Assembly (NCBI GenBank): GCA_016648135.1
Contig: JADDOH010000146.1
Location: 62,001 to 126,000 of the forward strand
Source: Agrypnia vestita
Taxonomy: Eukaryota > Arthropoda > Insecta > Trichoptera > Phryganeidae
DNA length: 64,000 bases
Direction of reading: 5' to 3'
In this document: one piece after another, positions 9,660 to 20,635 of the stretch
How positions within the stretch are numbered: position 1 is the stretch's first letter
Layout: each line of letters opens with the position of its first letter
Translations under genes and position numbers: made by a program
Notes under the pieces: model-generated
The model's input: only the letters and a program-made list of their open reading frames with translations
The model's database searches: none
Told to the model about the DNA's origin: nothing

Positions 9660-10780
9660 TATTTTAGGTAAAACGTAATATCTATACTTACATGGCCAAC
9701 GACTTCATTACATGAAGGGATCACTTCTAGCAACTCTCCCATGTTTACTGTCGAATTTGTAGACTGAAAGTAATAATATCGATTAAATTTAAAGCTTTCA
9801 AAAAATCAATACAACGATTTTAGGTAAAACGTACTATTTATACATACATGGCCAACGACTTCATTACATGAAGGGATCACTTCTAGCAACTCTCCCATGT
9901 TTACTGTCGAATTTGTAGACTGAAAGTAATAATATCGATTAAATTTAAAGCTTTCAAAAAATCAATACAACGATTTTAGGTAAAACGTACTATCTATACA
10001 TACATGGCCAACGACTTCATTACATGAAGGGATCACTTCTAGCAACTCTCCCATGTTTTCTGTCGAATTTGTAGACTGAAAGTAATAATATCGATTAAAT
10101 TTAAAGCTTTCAAAAAATCAATACAACGATTTTAGATAAAACGTACTATTTATATATACATGGCCAACGACTTCATTACATGAAGGGATCACTTCTAGCA
10201 ACTCTCCCATGTTTTCTGTCGAATTTGTAGACTGAAAGTAATAATATCGATTAAATTTAAAGTTTTCAAAAAATTAATACAACATTTTAGGTAAAACGTA
10301 CTATTTATACATACATGGCTAACGACTTCATTACATGAAGGGATCACTTCTAGCAACTCTCCCATGTTTACTGTCGAATTAGTAGACTGAAAGTAATAAT
10401 ATCGATTAAATTTAAAGCTTTCAAAAACTCAATACAACGATTTTAGGTAAATCATACTATCTATACATACATGGCCAACGACTTCATTACATGAAGGGAT
10501 CACTTCTAGCAACTCTCCCATGTTTTCTGTCGAATTTGTAGACTGAAAGTAATAATATCGATTAAATTTAAAGTTTTCAAAAAATTAATACAACGATTTT
10601 ATGTAAAACGTACTATCAAAACATACATGGCCAACGACTGCATTACATGAAGGGATCACTTTAAGCAACTCTCCCATGTTTACTGTCGAATTTGTAGACT
10701 GAATGTAATAATGTCGATTAAATTTAAAGTTTATGAAAAATTAATATACCTAACGATTTTATGTAAAACATAATATCGAT
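9660..10780 (-). repeat. Tandem array: seven ~156-bp units, each carrying one 72-bp exon
   Basis: Seven direct repeats lie between the THAP exons and the large exon. Each holds a 72-base open stretch on the minus strand, at 9692-9763, 9848-9919, 10004-10075, 10160-10231, 10315-10386, 10471-10542 and 10627-10698. Each is bounded by an acceptor (ATTACTTTCAG, or ATTACATTCAG in the last) and a GT donor (GTAAGTATAG in the copy nearest the large exon, GTATGTATA-like in most others, GTATATATA in the fourth). Spacing is 155-156 bp, so each intron is about 84 bp. A partial eighth unit follows near 10700-10780. See the CDS entry for the encoded peptide. Confidence 0.9.
9692..10698 (-). CDS. Seven tandem copies of a 24-codon transposase exon
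   Basis: Every copy reads 24 codons with no stop, starting STNSTVNMGELLEVIPSC and ending VVGH, phase 0 at both ends. Any number of copies can therefore be included without shifting the frame. The donor of the last copy joins the large exon in phase (…GH|VVFNTHN). Copies differ by a few replacements: Val6 to Glu in the third, fourth and sixth by coordinate, Gly23 to Ser in the fifth, and Glu13 to Lys plus Glu20 to Ala in the seventh. The exon lies between the THAP domain and the coiled coil, so it would lengthen the linker by 24 residues per copy, up to 168. Which copies are spliced in cannot be told from sequence. Confidence 0.75.
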
Positions 10781-11059
10781 GGCTCCTACGTATGCTATTA
10801 TAACCCATAAATCGAAAATTTTTAGTTTTTTTATGTTTTTCTTATTTCTTATATCTTTATAACAAAGAAATAAAAACATTTTGCAATTAATTACGTTTTT
10901 TTTCAGATGTATTTTATAAGGCAATGTATATTTATACCGGATGAAAATATACTACTTCATATACTAGGAGTTTCAGAATGCACACCGTATAAATTGGCGA
11001 TTTAAGAAATTTTTTATGTAACGAAAAACGAATAAAGAATGAACACAATAGGTACTTAC

Positions 11060-11261
11060 TCTATCAAAAGCCAGTTCTGCTCTTGAATAAATCGTAGGAA
11101 CGGCAAATTTTTTTATTCGAACTAATTTGTTTTCTTTCCTTCTGTCAAAATGTACATTCAAGAAGTGATCTGAGCAAACACAACTGTGATTTCCGGGATT
11201 CCAATTAATCCTTCACACAGCATGGATCCATTCACTTTTTTTTACTTCATTTTTTGGGAAC
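11060..11261 (-). pseudogene. THAP domain second exon, interrupted by TGA
   Basis: A 202-base exon between acceptor TTTTTTGTAG (11262) and donor GTAAGTACC (11059). Joined to exon 1 it reads RFPKNEVKKSEWIHAV, stop, RINWNPGNHSCVCSDHF and onward to KKFAVPTIYSRAELAFDR. This contains the second half of the C2CH zinc site (the CSDH Cys-x2-His), the conserved Trp and Phe, and the AVPT box of THAP domains. The single stop is TGA at 11213-11215, where family members often have Arg; CGA to TGA would explain it. The exon ends in phase 0, matching the 72-bp exons. The stop would prevent a full-length product unless it is read through or is an allele. Confidence 0.85.
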
Positions 11262-11724
11262 CTACAAAAAATGATATCCCAATCCGAATACTTTAAATAA
11301 TAAATAATAAATAATTTGTATTCTAAAATTTTAAGCACAGCCCTGTCGGTCCAATATGCTTTGTCATAAAAATACCACATTGAGCTTAGTTAGATCCATA
11401 CAATGTAGTGCCTTCTCATTCTTACTCCTAAAAATTCAGAATTTTTAAAGGAGAAAAAAAGAGACGGATATATTTTAAAATGTCGGCTATCTAAGTAAAT
11501 AATTTTACAGTTCGTATTGGTTAAACATTCATAGACATATTTTGATTTAAGTCATCAAAAACATCTTCAAAATAGCATTCTCCGAATTATTTGTGTAATA
11601 AAATCAATCAAAAATAAACGTTCTAGGATTTTTTAAACAAAAGTAAATGTTTGCACTTGGTTTGTTGTTAAAATTATGAAATAAAACGTATATATGTAAA
11701 ATTTTCATATTTTGGATAAAATAC

Positions 11725-11795
11725 CTGTGATAACTGATATGTTTCTTCCCGTTTCCAGTCCTATTGGAACACCCCTTCATTGCACAAGAAGGCAT
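11725..11795 (-). CDS. P-type transposase first exon (THAP N-terminus)
   Basis: ATG at 11795 opens 23 codons plus two bases, ending at donor AG|GTATTT (11724). The peptide starts MPSCAMKGCSNRTGNGKK, the typical THAP opening with Cys4 and Cys9, the first zinc pair of the C2CH site. It ends ISYHR, with the Arg codon completed by the first base of the next exon; the following FPK matches the family pattern. The phase match across the junction is exact. The 265 bp upstream to the TIR (11796-12060) would hold the promoter. They include a GAAACTCGGGC repeat, also found in inverted form, near 11880-11910. Confidence 0.85.
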
Positions 11796-12504
11796 ATCAA
11801 TTTTTTGTAATATTTGCACGTAAACACACAATAATTTATCGAAAATACGGATAACAAATCTGTCAGCTCTGCCGTTCTCTGCCCGAGTTTTGAAACTCGG
11901 GCACAAACTCGGGCAAAGAGAACCCTTACAAAGCAATTAAAGACGTACCCGACCGGGTGATCTTTTTTGTCCCTTTTTGTCTTATGTGTCACTATATTGT
12001 TAAAACTGAGTAAGCTTTATGTTACCACGCGTACGGGTTTGGTAAAATGTTTAGTTATCCCTCTATGGATTGTATATACTCTAAGATAAAAATAATCTAA
12101 AAATTTAGGCAACGCCCAAGTTGGCCAGTCTTATGATAATCGAATAGATAAACAAAGCGAAATAATCGAGCGGAGTACTTAAGTAGCGAAATAAAACAAT
12201 GCGACTAATACGTACGAAAATCGGATGGAATGTTCTAGTATATGTAAAATAAAATGTTCCATCGATAATAAAGTAGGTAATCATTTACGAGTGATCTATT
12301 GTGAAATAGTGTAGATTAAAGAATAGCGTTAAGACAAATAGTGTTACGTGAATAATTAATTAATAAATCGCAAATCAATTCGTAGAACGTATTCAAGGTA
12401 ATTTAGAGTAAATAACCTATCGTAATATTATTGCACCTTCTTTGTCGTGTCCAGCTATGACGCAAATGCCTAGATGTCAAATTTCTTCATAATTTATTAA
12501 ATAA

Positions 12505-12565
12505 CTAGCTGTAACCCGTCAAAAATGGCGGTACTTTTACATGTCGGTGCCTAAGAAATAAATAT
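12505..12565 (-). repeat. Helitron-like 3' end fragment
   Basis: Read on the minus strand, this stretch has a hairpin (CCGCCATTTTTGACGGG) followed by TTACAG, then CTAG and a host T at 12504. Hairpin plus CTRR before a T is the usual Helitron 3' end. A similar end, GTACCGTCATTTTTTACGGG then CTAG/T, lies on the plus strand at 61730-61755. No Rep/helicase gene is present. Confidence 0.4.
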
Positions 12566-12708
12566 ATATTAATTGTATTTAAAAATTGATCGAAAAAAAA
12601 TGTATTTGTAAAAAATTGTAATATTCCTGTCACAACAATTTGCATATTATTCAGTTCATAATATTCGGCTTGGGAAATATTTAATTTTCTTTTTTTCCAA
12701 ATGTATGT

Positions 12709-12862
12709 TTAAATAAAAGGAATGCTCCTTGTGCTCACTGCACGTCCCCAGGGTCCAGCATCGATGCTGGAGGCTGGTGTCAGGCAGGCTTCCAGGCTGA
12801 GGATATTCTCGGAGCTGCTAATCCTTTTCCTATTCATACATGCTTCGAATATTGAAAGAGCG
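12709..12862 (-). CDS. Candidate coding exon (unknown gene)
   Basis: On the minus strand an acceptor (TTAATTATTGTGCCAG) opens a clearly GC-richer stretch in phase 2. It encodes ALSIFEACMNRKRISSSE, then ENILSLEACLTPASSIDAG. It can end at a donor (GTGAGC) after 12739, or continue 30 bases to a TAA at 12709. I do not recognise the protein. Base composition and the acceptor support a real exon or a fragment of an older element. The entry phase is the same as for the candidate exons at 4804-4897 and 3671-3746. Confidence 0.3.
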
Positions 12863-13523
12863 CTGGCACAATAATTAATATTCAAGAATAAATAACGATT
12901 TTTTTGAGATGTCACTACTGATATTCATAAAGAAAACAAAATATAAATACACACCAAAAAGCTTGAAACAAAATACCATATAAATAATATTGCAAACTTG
13001 CTTATCCAGTTTCTAGAGACCACCTAACAAGAAAATACGTGATCTAAGATGGTCGATTTGAATACGTAAATTATTGAAATATTACAAAAAATTATTTGCT
13101 ATGCACAGTGCTTATCTTCAAACAGCGTTGTAAAGTAGGTGAAAGAAGCAATTTTGCTGTCACCGCAACTGCGTATATGGATATATGTATATAATAAATA
13201 TGTAGTTTAGTATTGCAAAAACGCCACTATCTATATGGTCTCCAAATGGACAGTGGCACTTTTGCATATGTACGCCACAAGTAAAAAGATTTTTTAAAAA
13301 TGCAAAAGAGCGTATCTGTCATGAGTATTCAAATTAAGTCAAATTAATTAAAATATCCCAAAGTATTAATTGTAATATGGAATATATTTAAAAATGATAT
13401 TGTTACATTAAAAAAATGAATATTTACTCTGTTTATCATTCGGACGCGTCGTAACCAACAAAGTCAAAGAGTGTCCGGTATACAATGTCCTAGAAATGCA
13501 ACATCTGTCTTCTCTCGCGGCCG

Positions 13524-13734
13524 CTAGAAGGATCTGGCCAAGAAATTCCAAAGATCCTTTCCTGACTTGCCGTCCAAGCTGGTGTTACCAGCTTTGTAGC
13601 AAAACAAACCACTCTCGAAATGCCTTTTCGCTAGTCGTTCCTTGACCGAAAAGATCATTGAGATCGCGAAATAACTCAGCTGACTGCAGCTTTCTATCCT
13701 TTATCGAGTGGCACAGCATAATGTGGCGTATACG
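13524..13734 (-). pseudogene. Mariner/Tc1-type transposase N-terminal remnant
   Basis: The minus strand reads RIRHIMLCHSIKDRKLQSAE, then LFRDLNDLFGQGTTSEKAFREWF. This follows the helix-turn-helix pattern of mariner transposase N-termini (…AAE-x-NI-DVFGEGT-x-STVRRWF). A frameshift follows, and then YKAGNTSLDGKSGK, matching the F-K-S-G-x-x-x-L-x-D linker. Stops end the frame on both sides. No catalytic part or TIRs can be found nearby, so this is a deeply decayed fragment. Confidence 0.6.
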
Positions 13735-13739
13735 TGTGT

Positions 13740-15597
13740 GGTTTTCGTTGCATGTTTTGATGTATCTACCTTACTTATGGATAATACTTACAAATGTCAA
13801 TCAAACGTCAAATTAATATTTTTAAAAAAACGTGGCGAAAAGACACATAATATTATGCAAGAGATTTTCGTACAATTTGGAACAAGATGATGGAATAGAC
13901 CAATTAACGAATTTGACCGGGATATTTCAGCGATATTTTTCGGAATATTTTTGAAGTTATCTTGTTACATAAAAGAACCTTACACACACATATATTGTAT
14001 ACGAGTATGCTAAATTATATTTCTTATGGAATAGCCTGATGAAATATCTATATTATACGTAATATCCAACAGTTAAAGGTATATCTCCACGCACAATTTC
14101 ATTGATACCCTAATATTTAAGCCAAATCCCACGGGCCACCATGCCGAAACATCGGCCTAGGTTTCATCAAGGAAATGATCAATATAATTAGCGATTTATT
14201 TCAAAACAAACAAGAGTTTTTCTGATTTACATTGTATTTCGGTATAACACAAAAGTACTTATCTATCAATACACTTAACCTCTTATTAATGTGATAAATA
14301 CTAAAATATTATTATGCACGGTTAACGGATATAGAATAACTGGAAAAAGTACTAAAGTACCTCGAATAATTAATAAATTACCACTTTGAAAAACCTCTCT
14401 TGAACGAGAACGAGTAATTATTCACTACACAATATCGCATTGCCCTATAGTTTGTCAAATACGCTAATTCTCTGAAATGATCAATAAAGACAGTGATTAA
14501 CATAAAGATTTATTTAAATGGGGACTTATTTTAAATTTAATAACTCTTTAATTAATATATGAACGTGCCCTTAAATGCTTTAACGTTCGACTATTAAAAT
14601 GTTGTTTAACAGTAGATAGGTAACAGGTGTTTAGCAAGTAAAAATATATGTATTTACATATTCATTATACCTATTATAAGTTAAGAAATCAAGGACTGCT
14701 GCTTTATTTTCGATAAATTTTCTTTTAATTATATATAGATAATTAAAATAGAATATATATTATCTTTTTTTAATATTACCTGCCATGTTTTCGATGTTTA
14801 ACTTATTTTTCCAGTTAAATTATTTTTGTAGACAATTAAGTACAGAATAGAGTAACAAAGACAATATTTCTTCACCAGTGCCTTCCAAGTAGACTTTGAA
14901 GAATTAAAAATTTGAAGTGTAGTAGAGAAATTCGTGTAGGTATGTAGATAGCGAGAAAGTTCTGGTTAGAAGAAAAGTACCTGGAATGAAAAAGTACCCA
15001 TCAAAGTCAGACATACAATTAGAACGAATGCATACGGTATAAAGGTGTCATTTAAAATTCGCCCGTGTGGACGCGTTAAAAATAGAACCTTGTACCTACA
15101 TAATAAATTTAATTTCTCAGTACACGTGTTCATTTGAAACTATAGTCGTTTGTAAATATATTAATCTACGTTGACTTATTGTATTATTAGAAAGCAATAT
15201 GTTATTTACTTAGTTTGACCTGTTCTTGCTATTTTTTTATATATTTTTTGCACGATTTCTAAGTGTTTTGTGGAATATACAATACCTTTATTAATAAAAA
15301 ATATTACCCTGATATATGACCATGACTGAATATCAGTCAAATATTCCAAAAAAATCTATTGAATACAATTAATATTAATTAATATATATATACAATTAAT
15401 ATTAATAGTTATATGCGAACATGACGTTTGTATGTGTAATGTGTACAGTCCAATGGGAAGAAAGGAAGAATTTAAATTATATTTCATTTATTTTGTGATT
15501 TTTTATTTGCTGTAATTTTTTTCTAAGGGATTTCACTTTGTGTAGATAGGCACTTGCAGTATTGCGTTTGTTTTCAATTGTTCTGCCTCATTAATAT
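13740..15597. other. AT-rich noncoding, one GAAAC hairpin module
   Basis: No gene is supported. A short module at about 14105-14157 (GGGCCACCATGCCGAAACATCGG) resembles the hairpin-GAAAC tails seen at 18208, 21766, 52824 and 60157. The rest is AT-rich and without recognisable features. Confidence 0.4.
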
Positions 15598-15599
15598 TA

Positions 15600-16878
15600 G
15601 GTCCTTACATATGAAATTGGCGTTTAGTATGGGAGGAACATAAAGCCGATTTTTTTTATTATAATATATTTATTTAATCAAAGTATGTACCATTGCTATC
15701 TATGCACATTTGCCATCTCATAGGTAGTTCATCGATCCCTTTACTAAAAAAACCATTCGGACGGGAATTAATAAAATCTTTGAAGGCGGTTTGGACTGCC
15801 CCATCGGAGTTGAATTTTTTCCTTTGCAAGAAGTTATCCAAATTTCGAAAAAAATGGTAATCTGTTGGGGCAAGGTCCGGAGAGTACGGTGGATGTCTTA
15901 GACATTCCAATTGAAGCTCCTCTAATTTGGTAGCCGTCTGTTGTGCAGTGTGTGGTCTAGCGTTATCATGAAGCAGCAGTGGCCTAGAGCGATTAACCAG
16001 CCTCGGTTGTTTAGCAGCTAGCTTTTCCATCATGGTTTGCAGTTGCTGACAATAGACATCTGCCGTAATCGTCTGGCCAGATTTAAGAAAGCTGTAGTGA
16101 ACGACACCAGCACTAGTCCACCAAACGCTCACAAGTAACTTTTTTGGAGTCAATTTTCGCTTGGGGCATGGTTTGGCTGGTTCGGCAGGGTTCAGCCATT
16201 GCGATGAGCGCTTCCGATTATCGTACAGGATCCACTTTTCATCACAGGTAATGATTCGATTTAAAATCCCTTCATTATTGTGCCGGTTGAGTAATGCAAC
16301 GCAGCAGTCAACGCGCGTTTGTTGATTTGCTTCACTCAATTCGTGAGGTACCCACCTTTCAAGCTTTTTCACCTTACCAATTTGCTTCAAGTGGATTAAA
16401 ACAGTTTTATCACTAACACCGCAGCCTGCAGCTAACTCGGATGTGGTTTGCGATGGATCCGCTTCCACAATAGCCTTCAATTCTTCATTATCAACTTTGG
16501 TCTCCGGCCGTCCACGGGGCTTGTTCTGCAGGTCGAAATTTCCAGAACGAAAACGTTGGAACCAAAAACGCACTGTGTTTTCTTTTGCGGCACCGTCGCC
16601 ATACACATCATTAATCCTTCAAGCCGTTTCTGCAGCACTGGTGCCACGGTGGAACTCGTGCTCGTAAATAACGCGATATTTCAAGTTTTTCATTTGGTAA
16701 ACTGAGTGACGCAAAGAAAAAAACAATTGAGGAAAAAACAAATTAATTATAATTTTTAAAACACAAATATATGAGTAAATAGCTGTATAAATTTGGATTT
16801 GGAATTCCTAACCAAAGACAAGATATTTGAGATCAAATTTGCCAGTACGGCAAAACGCCAATTTCATATGTAAGGAAC
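15600..16878 (-). mobile_element. Complete mariner element
   Basis: A 1279-bp element flanked by TA on both sides (15598-15599 and 16879-16880), the expected target duplication. Terminal inverted repeats of about 27 bp start GGTCCTTACATATGAAATTG on the left and GTTCCTTACATATGAAATTG on the complement of the right end, with one mismatch in this part. Size, TA duplication and a single D,D34D transposase gene fit the mariner family. The element appears intact apart from one nonsense codon. Confidence 0.95.
15674..16693 (-). pseudogene. Mariner transposase (D,D34D), one nonsense codon
   Basis: From ATG at 16693 the frame is 339 codons plus stop, normal for mariner. It starts MKNLKYRVIYEHEFHRGTSA and has TGA as codon 25 (16619-16621) in ETA-stop-RINDVYGDG. 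An Arg is typical there, so CGA to TGA is the likely change. Downstream it is fully open. The helix-turn-helix region is followed by WVPHEL, then the catalytic Asp in ITCDEKW, the second Asp in LLHDNARPHTA, and the third in YSPDLAPTDYHFF. There are exactly 34 residues between the second and third. The C-terminus is IDSNGTYFD. An internal ATG at 16606 could give a 310-residue protein lacking part of the first DNA-binding helices. Confidence 0.92.
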
Positions 16879-16880
16879 TA

Positions 16881-17852
16881 ATATAAACCGTAAAAAATGC
16901 ATAAGGGCTTTTTGTATTATCTTATTCCTTATCTGTATTCCTACATACAAAGAGTTTTCCAATTAATTCATATATTTATAAAGTCACTTAGTTCTCAATA
17001 CCGGTGGGTCAATTATTCAATTGAATTGTCTTAAATTAGGGCGCGTTTCGACGGCCATTATATTGATTCGCGGAGGCTGTGGGGGGCGCTCGGGCGGCGG
17101 GCGGGGCGGGGAGTGGGATCCACGCAGTTGGGAAAATACTCAGGTGTAATTATTCTCGTACTCGTCGAGTGCACACAGCACGGGGCTGGAGAATTTACTG
17201 TTTTTATGGCTTTAGCATTTATTTAAAGTACGGTGGTAGCCTTCCGTGTCTAATCATGACTCCAATACAACTCCGCAAAATAAAAATACTAGTTTTACTC
17301 TGCGGCTTCATCCGACATTTAGATTATTTTACTTAGCTGTAAAATGCTGAGAAAAAACAAGAACCTGCAAGAAAAAAAGCACATCGAGTCACCGCAAATT
17401 TTCTCAGTGTTATTAGAAAAATTCTTTCTTTCGAAAAGTATTTTTTATCGAATAATCAAAAAATGATATTGTTTCATAAAGCCATTTATTTTATCTTATA
17501 CACGTGTGAAATACGTTAGTTTCCTTTATGTTGGTAATCTTTACCTTAATTTCCATGCCTTTCTTCATCCTCATTAATATGCTGACATTTTTTACTCTAT
17601 ACAATTTCAACCTTCTTCAACACCACTTCAGTGAGAGTTTAACTTTCCACACGTATAATAGGGTTGAGAAAATCCTTAACACCTAAAAAATCTGTCTAGA
17701 AGTAACAGATCAAGATCGTAACAATTTTTTTTTTAATGAATGCACAAGTCTGTCTTTTTATACTTTATACTTAACCCCACGATATACATTTAGTTTCTCT
17801 CGTTCTATTTGCATCCCGTTTGGGTGAATTTGCTCATCTAAACGATTTTTCT
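16881..17852. other. Noncoding with a short GC-rich island at 17041-17115
   Basis: A 75-bp block (GGCGCTCGGGCGGCGGGCGG and neighbours) stands out sharply from the AT-rich surroundings. It contains GC-box-like sequence and many CpGs. It may mark a promoter or first noncoding exon, but no coding exon is attached. The 85-codon open frame at 17079-17336 is unremarkable. Confidence 0.4.
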
Positions 17853-18305
17853 ATTTAAAATATGTTTTACTTTACTTTGTAATACACACACAATATGAGC
17901 TATTAAATTACAACTATAGTTTCGAGAGGAGCAGTCCAATTACTCCACTCGGTTCCTCGACGACCATAGTTCCAAACTATTCATTATCCATAGACGATGG
18001 ATAATGAATAGTTTGGAAACCGTTGAAATCCTAAAAAATTTAAATTCTGGAAACACATTAATAAATAATATCACATTTCAGTCCAGTTCACCACTCCTAG
18101 AGCTGTTCGGCGAAAAAAATACCCTTCCCTGCCGCGCGCCCCCCTGACCCCCTGACCTACCCAATTAGATTGATAAATGTTGTATTTAAGTTAGTTATTA
18201 CCTATACCTGATGATGAGAGGGACTACTCCTCTCGAAACTATAGTTGTAATTAAATAGCTCATATTGTATGTGTATTACTAAGTAAAGTAAAACATATTT
18301 TAAAT
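17853..18305. mobile_element. Foldback element with ~90-bp inverted arms and hammerhead-like core
   Basis: The left arm 17853-17945 and right arm 18213-18305 are near-perfect inverted copies (ATTTAAAATATGTTTTACTT at the outer end, ACAACTATAGTTTCGAGAGG at the inner end). The centre contains a perfect 21-bp palindrome (17971-17991/17997-18017, 5-base loop) and a GC-rich stretch near 18120-18160. At 18208-18239 the plus strand reads CTGATGA, T, a 6-bp stem GAGAGG/CCTCTC and GAAAC. This resembles a hammerhead ribozyme core, as found in Penelope-like elements and retrozymes. No coding sequence is seen. Confidence 0.7.
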
Positions 18306-20549
18306 TATAATGTTGCACCACGAAGTATCTGCCAAATCTTTCAATGATTTTTCTATTTTTTAATTCTTAAAATTTTGCTCTTGGATTTTCTGAATTACTT
18401 GGTATTTTCGTATTTTTGCTAATATTAAAAAAATATTCAACAACAACGTACTTCGATTTATTTGTTCCAAAACTTTTCTTTTCCACTTGTACTGTACTTT
18501 GATTACTATGTTTAATTAATTAGGTACTTTCTCTATTTACTATTTTTTGTTATTGTTCTTTTCTGTATTGCTTTAATATTTTATAATGTCGTGGATCTCC
18601 ATAATTGGTCTGCTAACTGTTCAATATATTGTGTCATTATAAAAAATTGTATTGTCGAGATTCTAAAATAAAATGTATAAAAAATATATATATATATCAT
18701 ATACTAAAAGTTCGTCGTGTAACGGTGGGCATCATATTCCCAAAACACATAAAATCTAACTGATTTCAAAATAATTAACAAAATAAGTGTTTGAAAAAGA
18801 AGTTCTTGTTTGTATATTATGAAAAATTAACAATGTTGTGATGTTTTAATGGGAATTCAGAAAATTGTGTAAAAAGTTTTACAGGCTTGTTTTCGTATGT
18901 ATTCGATCTCCCTGGTCGACATTTCGGATCTCATTGCAGGTTCAGATGCCATCAGACAATAGCCAAAGTCTTGTGATGAATTTAATTTCTCCGTATCTTC
19001 TTTTTGTTCTCCTTGCACGCAAAGCGGCGTGCAGTCAGTACACTGAAATAAGCTAAACTTAACTCAAATTTATACGAAATAAATCGAAACAAAATGTGTA
19101 TCTTAGAATATTTCTATTACAAATATTATAACATTTTTTTTTTCAATATTTTCGATTTAAATTTTATTTGAAATACAAATAAATATACAAATAAAATAAA
19201 GAAACAAGAAGACAAAAAAATTATACTCTATTCTTCTATTATTTTACATACAGTGAGCGACTTGAAAATATCCAACATAAATTACTCAATATTTTAAATT
19301 TCCGTTCCCGTTTAGAATTCAACTCATACACAGCGAGTGTTGCCATAAAATCCCTCCTCTATCATATCGAAGATGCATACAAGATCTGTGTTATCTTTAT
19401 AAAATCTTGAATAACTTGGTTGACTCACCTTATTTATCAGAGCAAATAGGTTTAAGTTGTCCTACATACTCAACGCGTTCAAATAATTTATTTTACCCAA
19501 ACTTTGGTAGGACTTACTACTTAAAAAAACTGCTTTGTAACTCATTCCACTTCAACATATAATCGAGACATTTTTATTGACAATTTTTTTTTATTTAAAA
19601 TGAAACTCCGTAATCTCATTTATGACTATTGAAAAAAATTTGATACTTCTTTAATTGAATCCCATTCCCTCCCTCTTCCCACCCCTCCCATTTTATGCAT
19701 GATCATAATTTAAATTTTTGAAATATTTATTATTTATCAAATATTCTTAATCATTGTTTTTTACTTAAATTTTTTTACCAACTTCGAGGAAACTTCACTG
19801 ACCATACTAAACGAATATGTTTTTGAATTATATAAATTTTTTATTTCATTGTACTGTATGTTTCCCAAAATAAAATAAAATAAAAATAATATAAAAAATA
19901 TCAAAAACTAAACATATATCTATTTAATTGCTATAGTACAGAAGAACCATACATATATCTTATTGAATTTTCAAATATGGTAATGTAAAAATCATATTTT
20001 GTATAGTATCAAATCACAATGTCTTACAAAGGACTGGCAAAATTATTCAACTAATGTATAGTGTCTAAAAAAATATCTTATTATTTTAATACATATAGTG
20101 CCTAAATACAAGTAGTATGCAATGTTCATTAGCTACGAAAACGAACTTTAAAGTGGTTACTTAACTCCATGTATTCTTCAGTTGATAAAGAGTTTTCACC
20201 AGGCCGCGCAGGCTAGCAGTTATCAGACTTGATTTTCGGCACAAAAGATGCGGGCGGTAGTAACTTTAGACACTTAAGAAAGATATCTTCCCTGTAAAGA
20301 TTGCTCGAGAAACGCGCCACAGCTTTAGAAACTCTGGACATTACAGTAGTGGGGTGGGATAACATGTATGTGTCTGTTGAGACAATGCCAACACAATTTC
20401 CAGGTGATTCCAGCAATCTTCGGTAGAGAGTACTTTGTTAGAGAAATACAGAGTTTAATCAGTTCTGGGAAGCGTATGGATTGAAAGGTTGGATAGAATA
20501 GATACAAGTATTTTCAATTGTATTACTGCGAGTTTGTATGTGACGGTAT
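18306..20549. other. AT-rich noncoding stretch
   Basis: No gene or element boundary is supported. A short TA microsatellite lies at about 18678-18700. The open frames here (18865-19056, 20213-20649) are short and without recognisable features. Confidence 0.45.
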
Positions 20550-20635
20550 TTAACCCGCGAGAACTCGCGCCAATAAAAATCACATGGACACTCGCGTGTA
20601 TTTTGCTCACAAATATTGAATCGTGAAAAAAGTAA

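Larger units (their letters stand above)
6751..12089 (-). mobile_element. P-type DNA transposon with THAP transposase
   Basis: A 5339-bp element bounded by perfect 29-bp terminal inverted repeats: 6751-6779 (TTATCTTAGAGTATATAC...) and its exact complement at 12061-12089. Its single gene runs on the minus strand and encodes a THAP domain plus a P-type transposase. The ends contain no obvious 8-bp target duplication (GACCGATA on the left, AAATAATC on the right), so the outer boundary may be slightly off or the duplication lost. Identical TIRs and a nearly intact gene suggest fairly recent mobility. The element is interrupted only by one TGA and carries an unusual internal exon array. Confidence 0.85.

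Noticed and set aside
9660..10780. CRISPR-like or satellite array
   Set aside because: Units are 156 bp with nearly identical introns and exons, in a eukaryotic gene context; there is no short-repeat/variable-spacer pattern.
16443..16705. Plus-strand open frames over the mariner
   Set aside because: They are the antisense shadow of a transposase with clear catalytic motifs.
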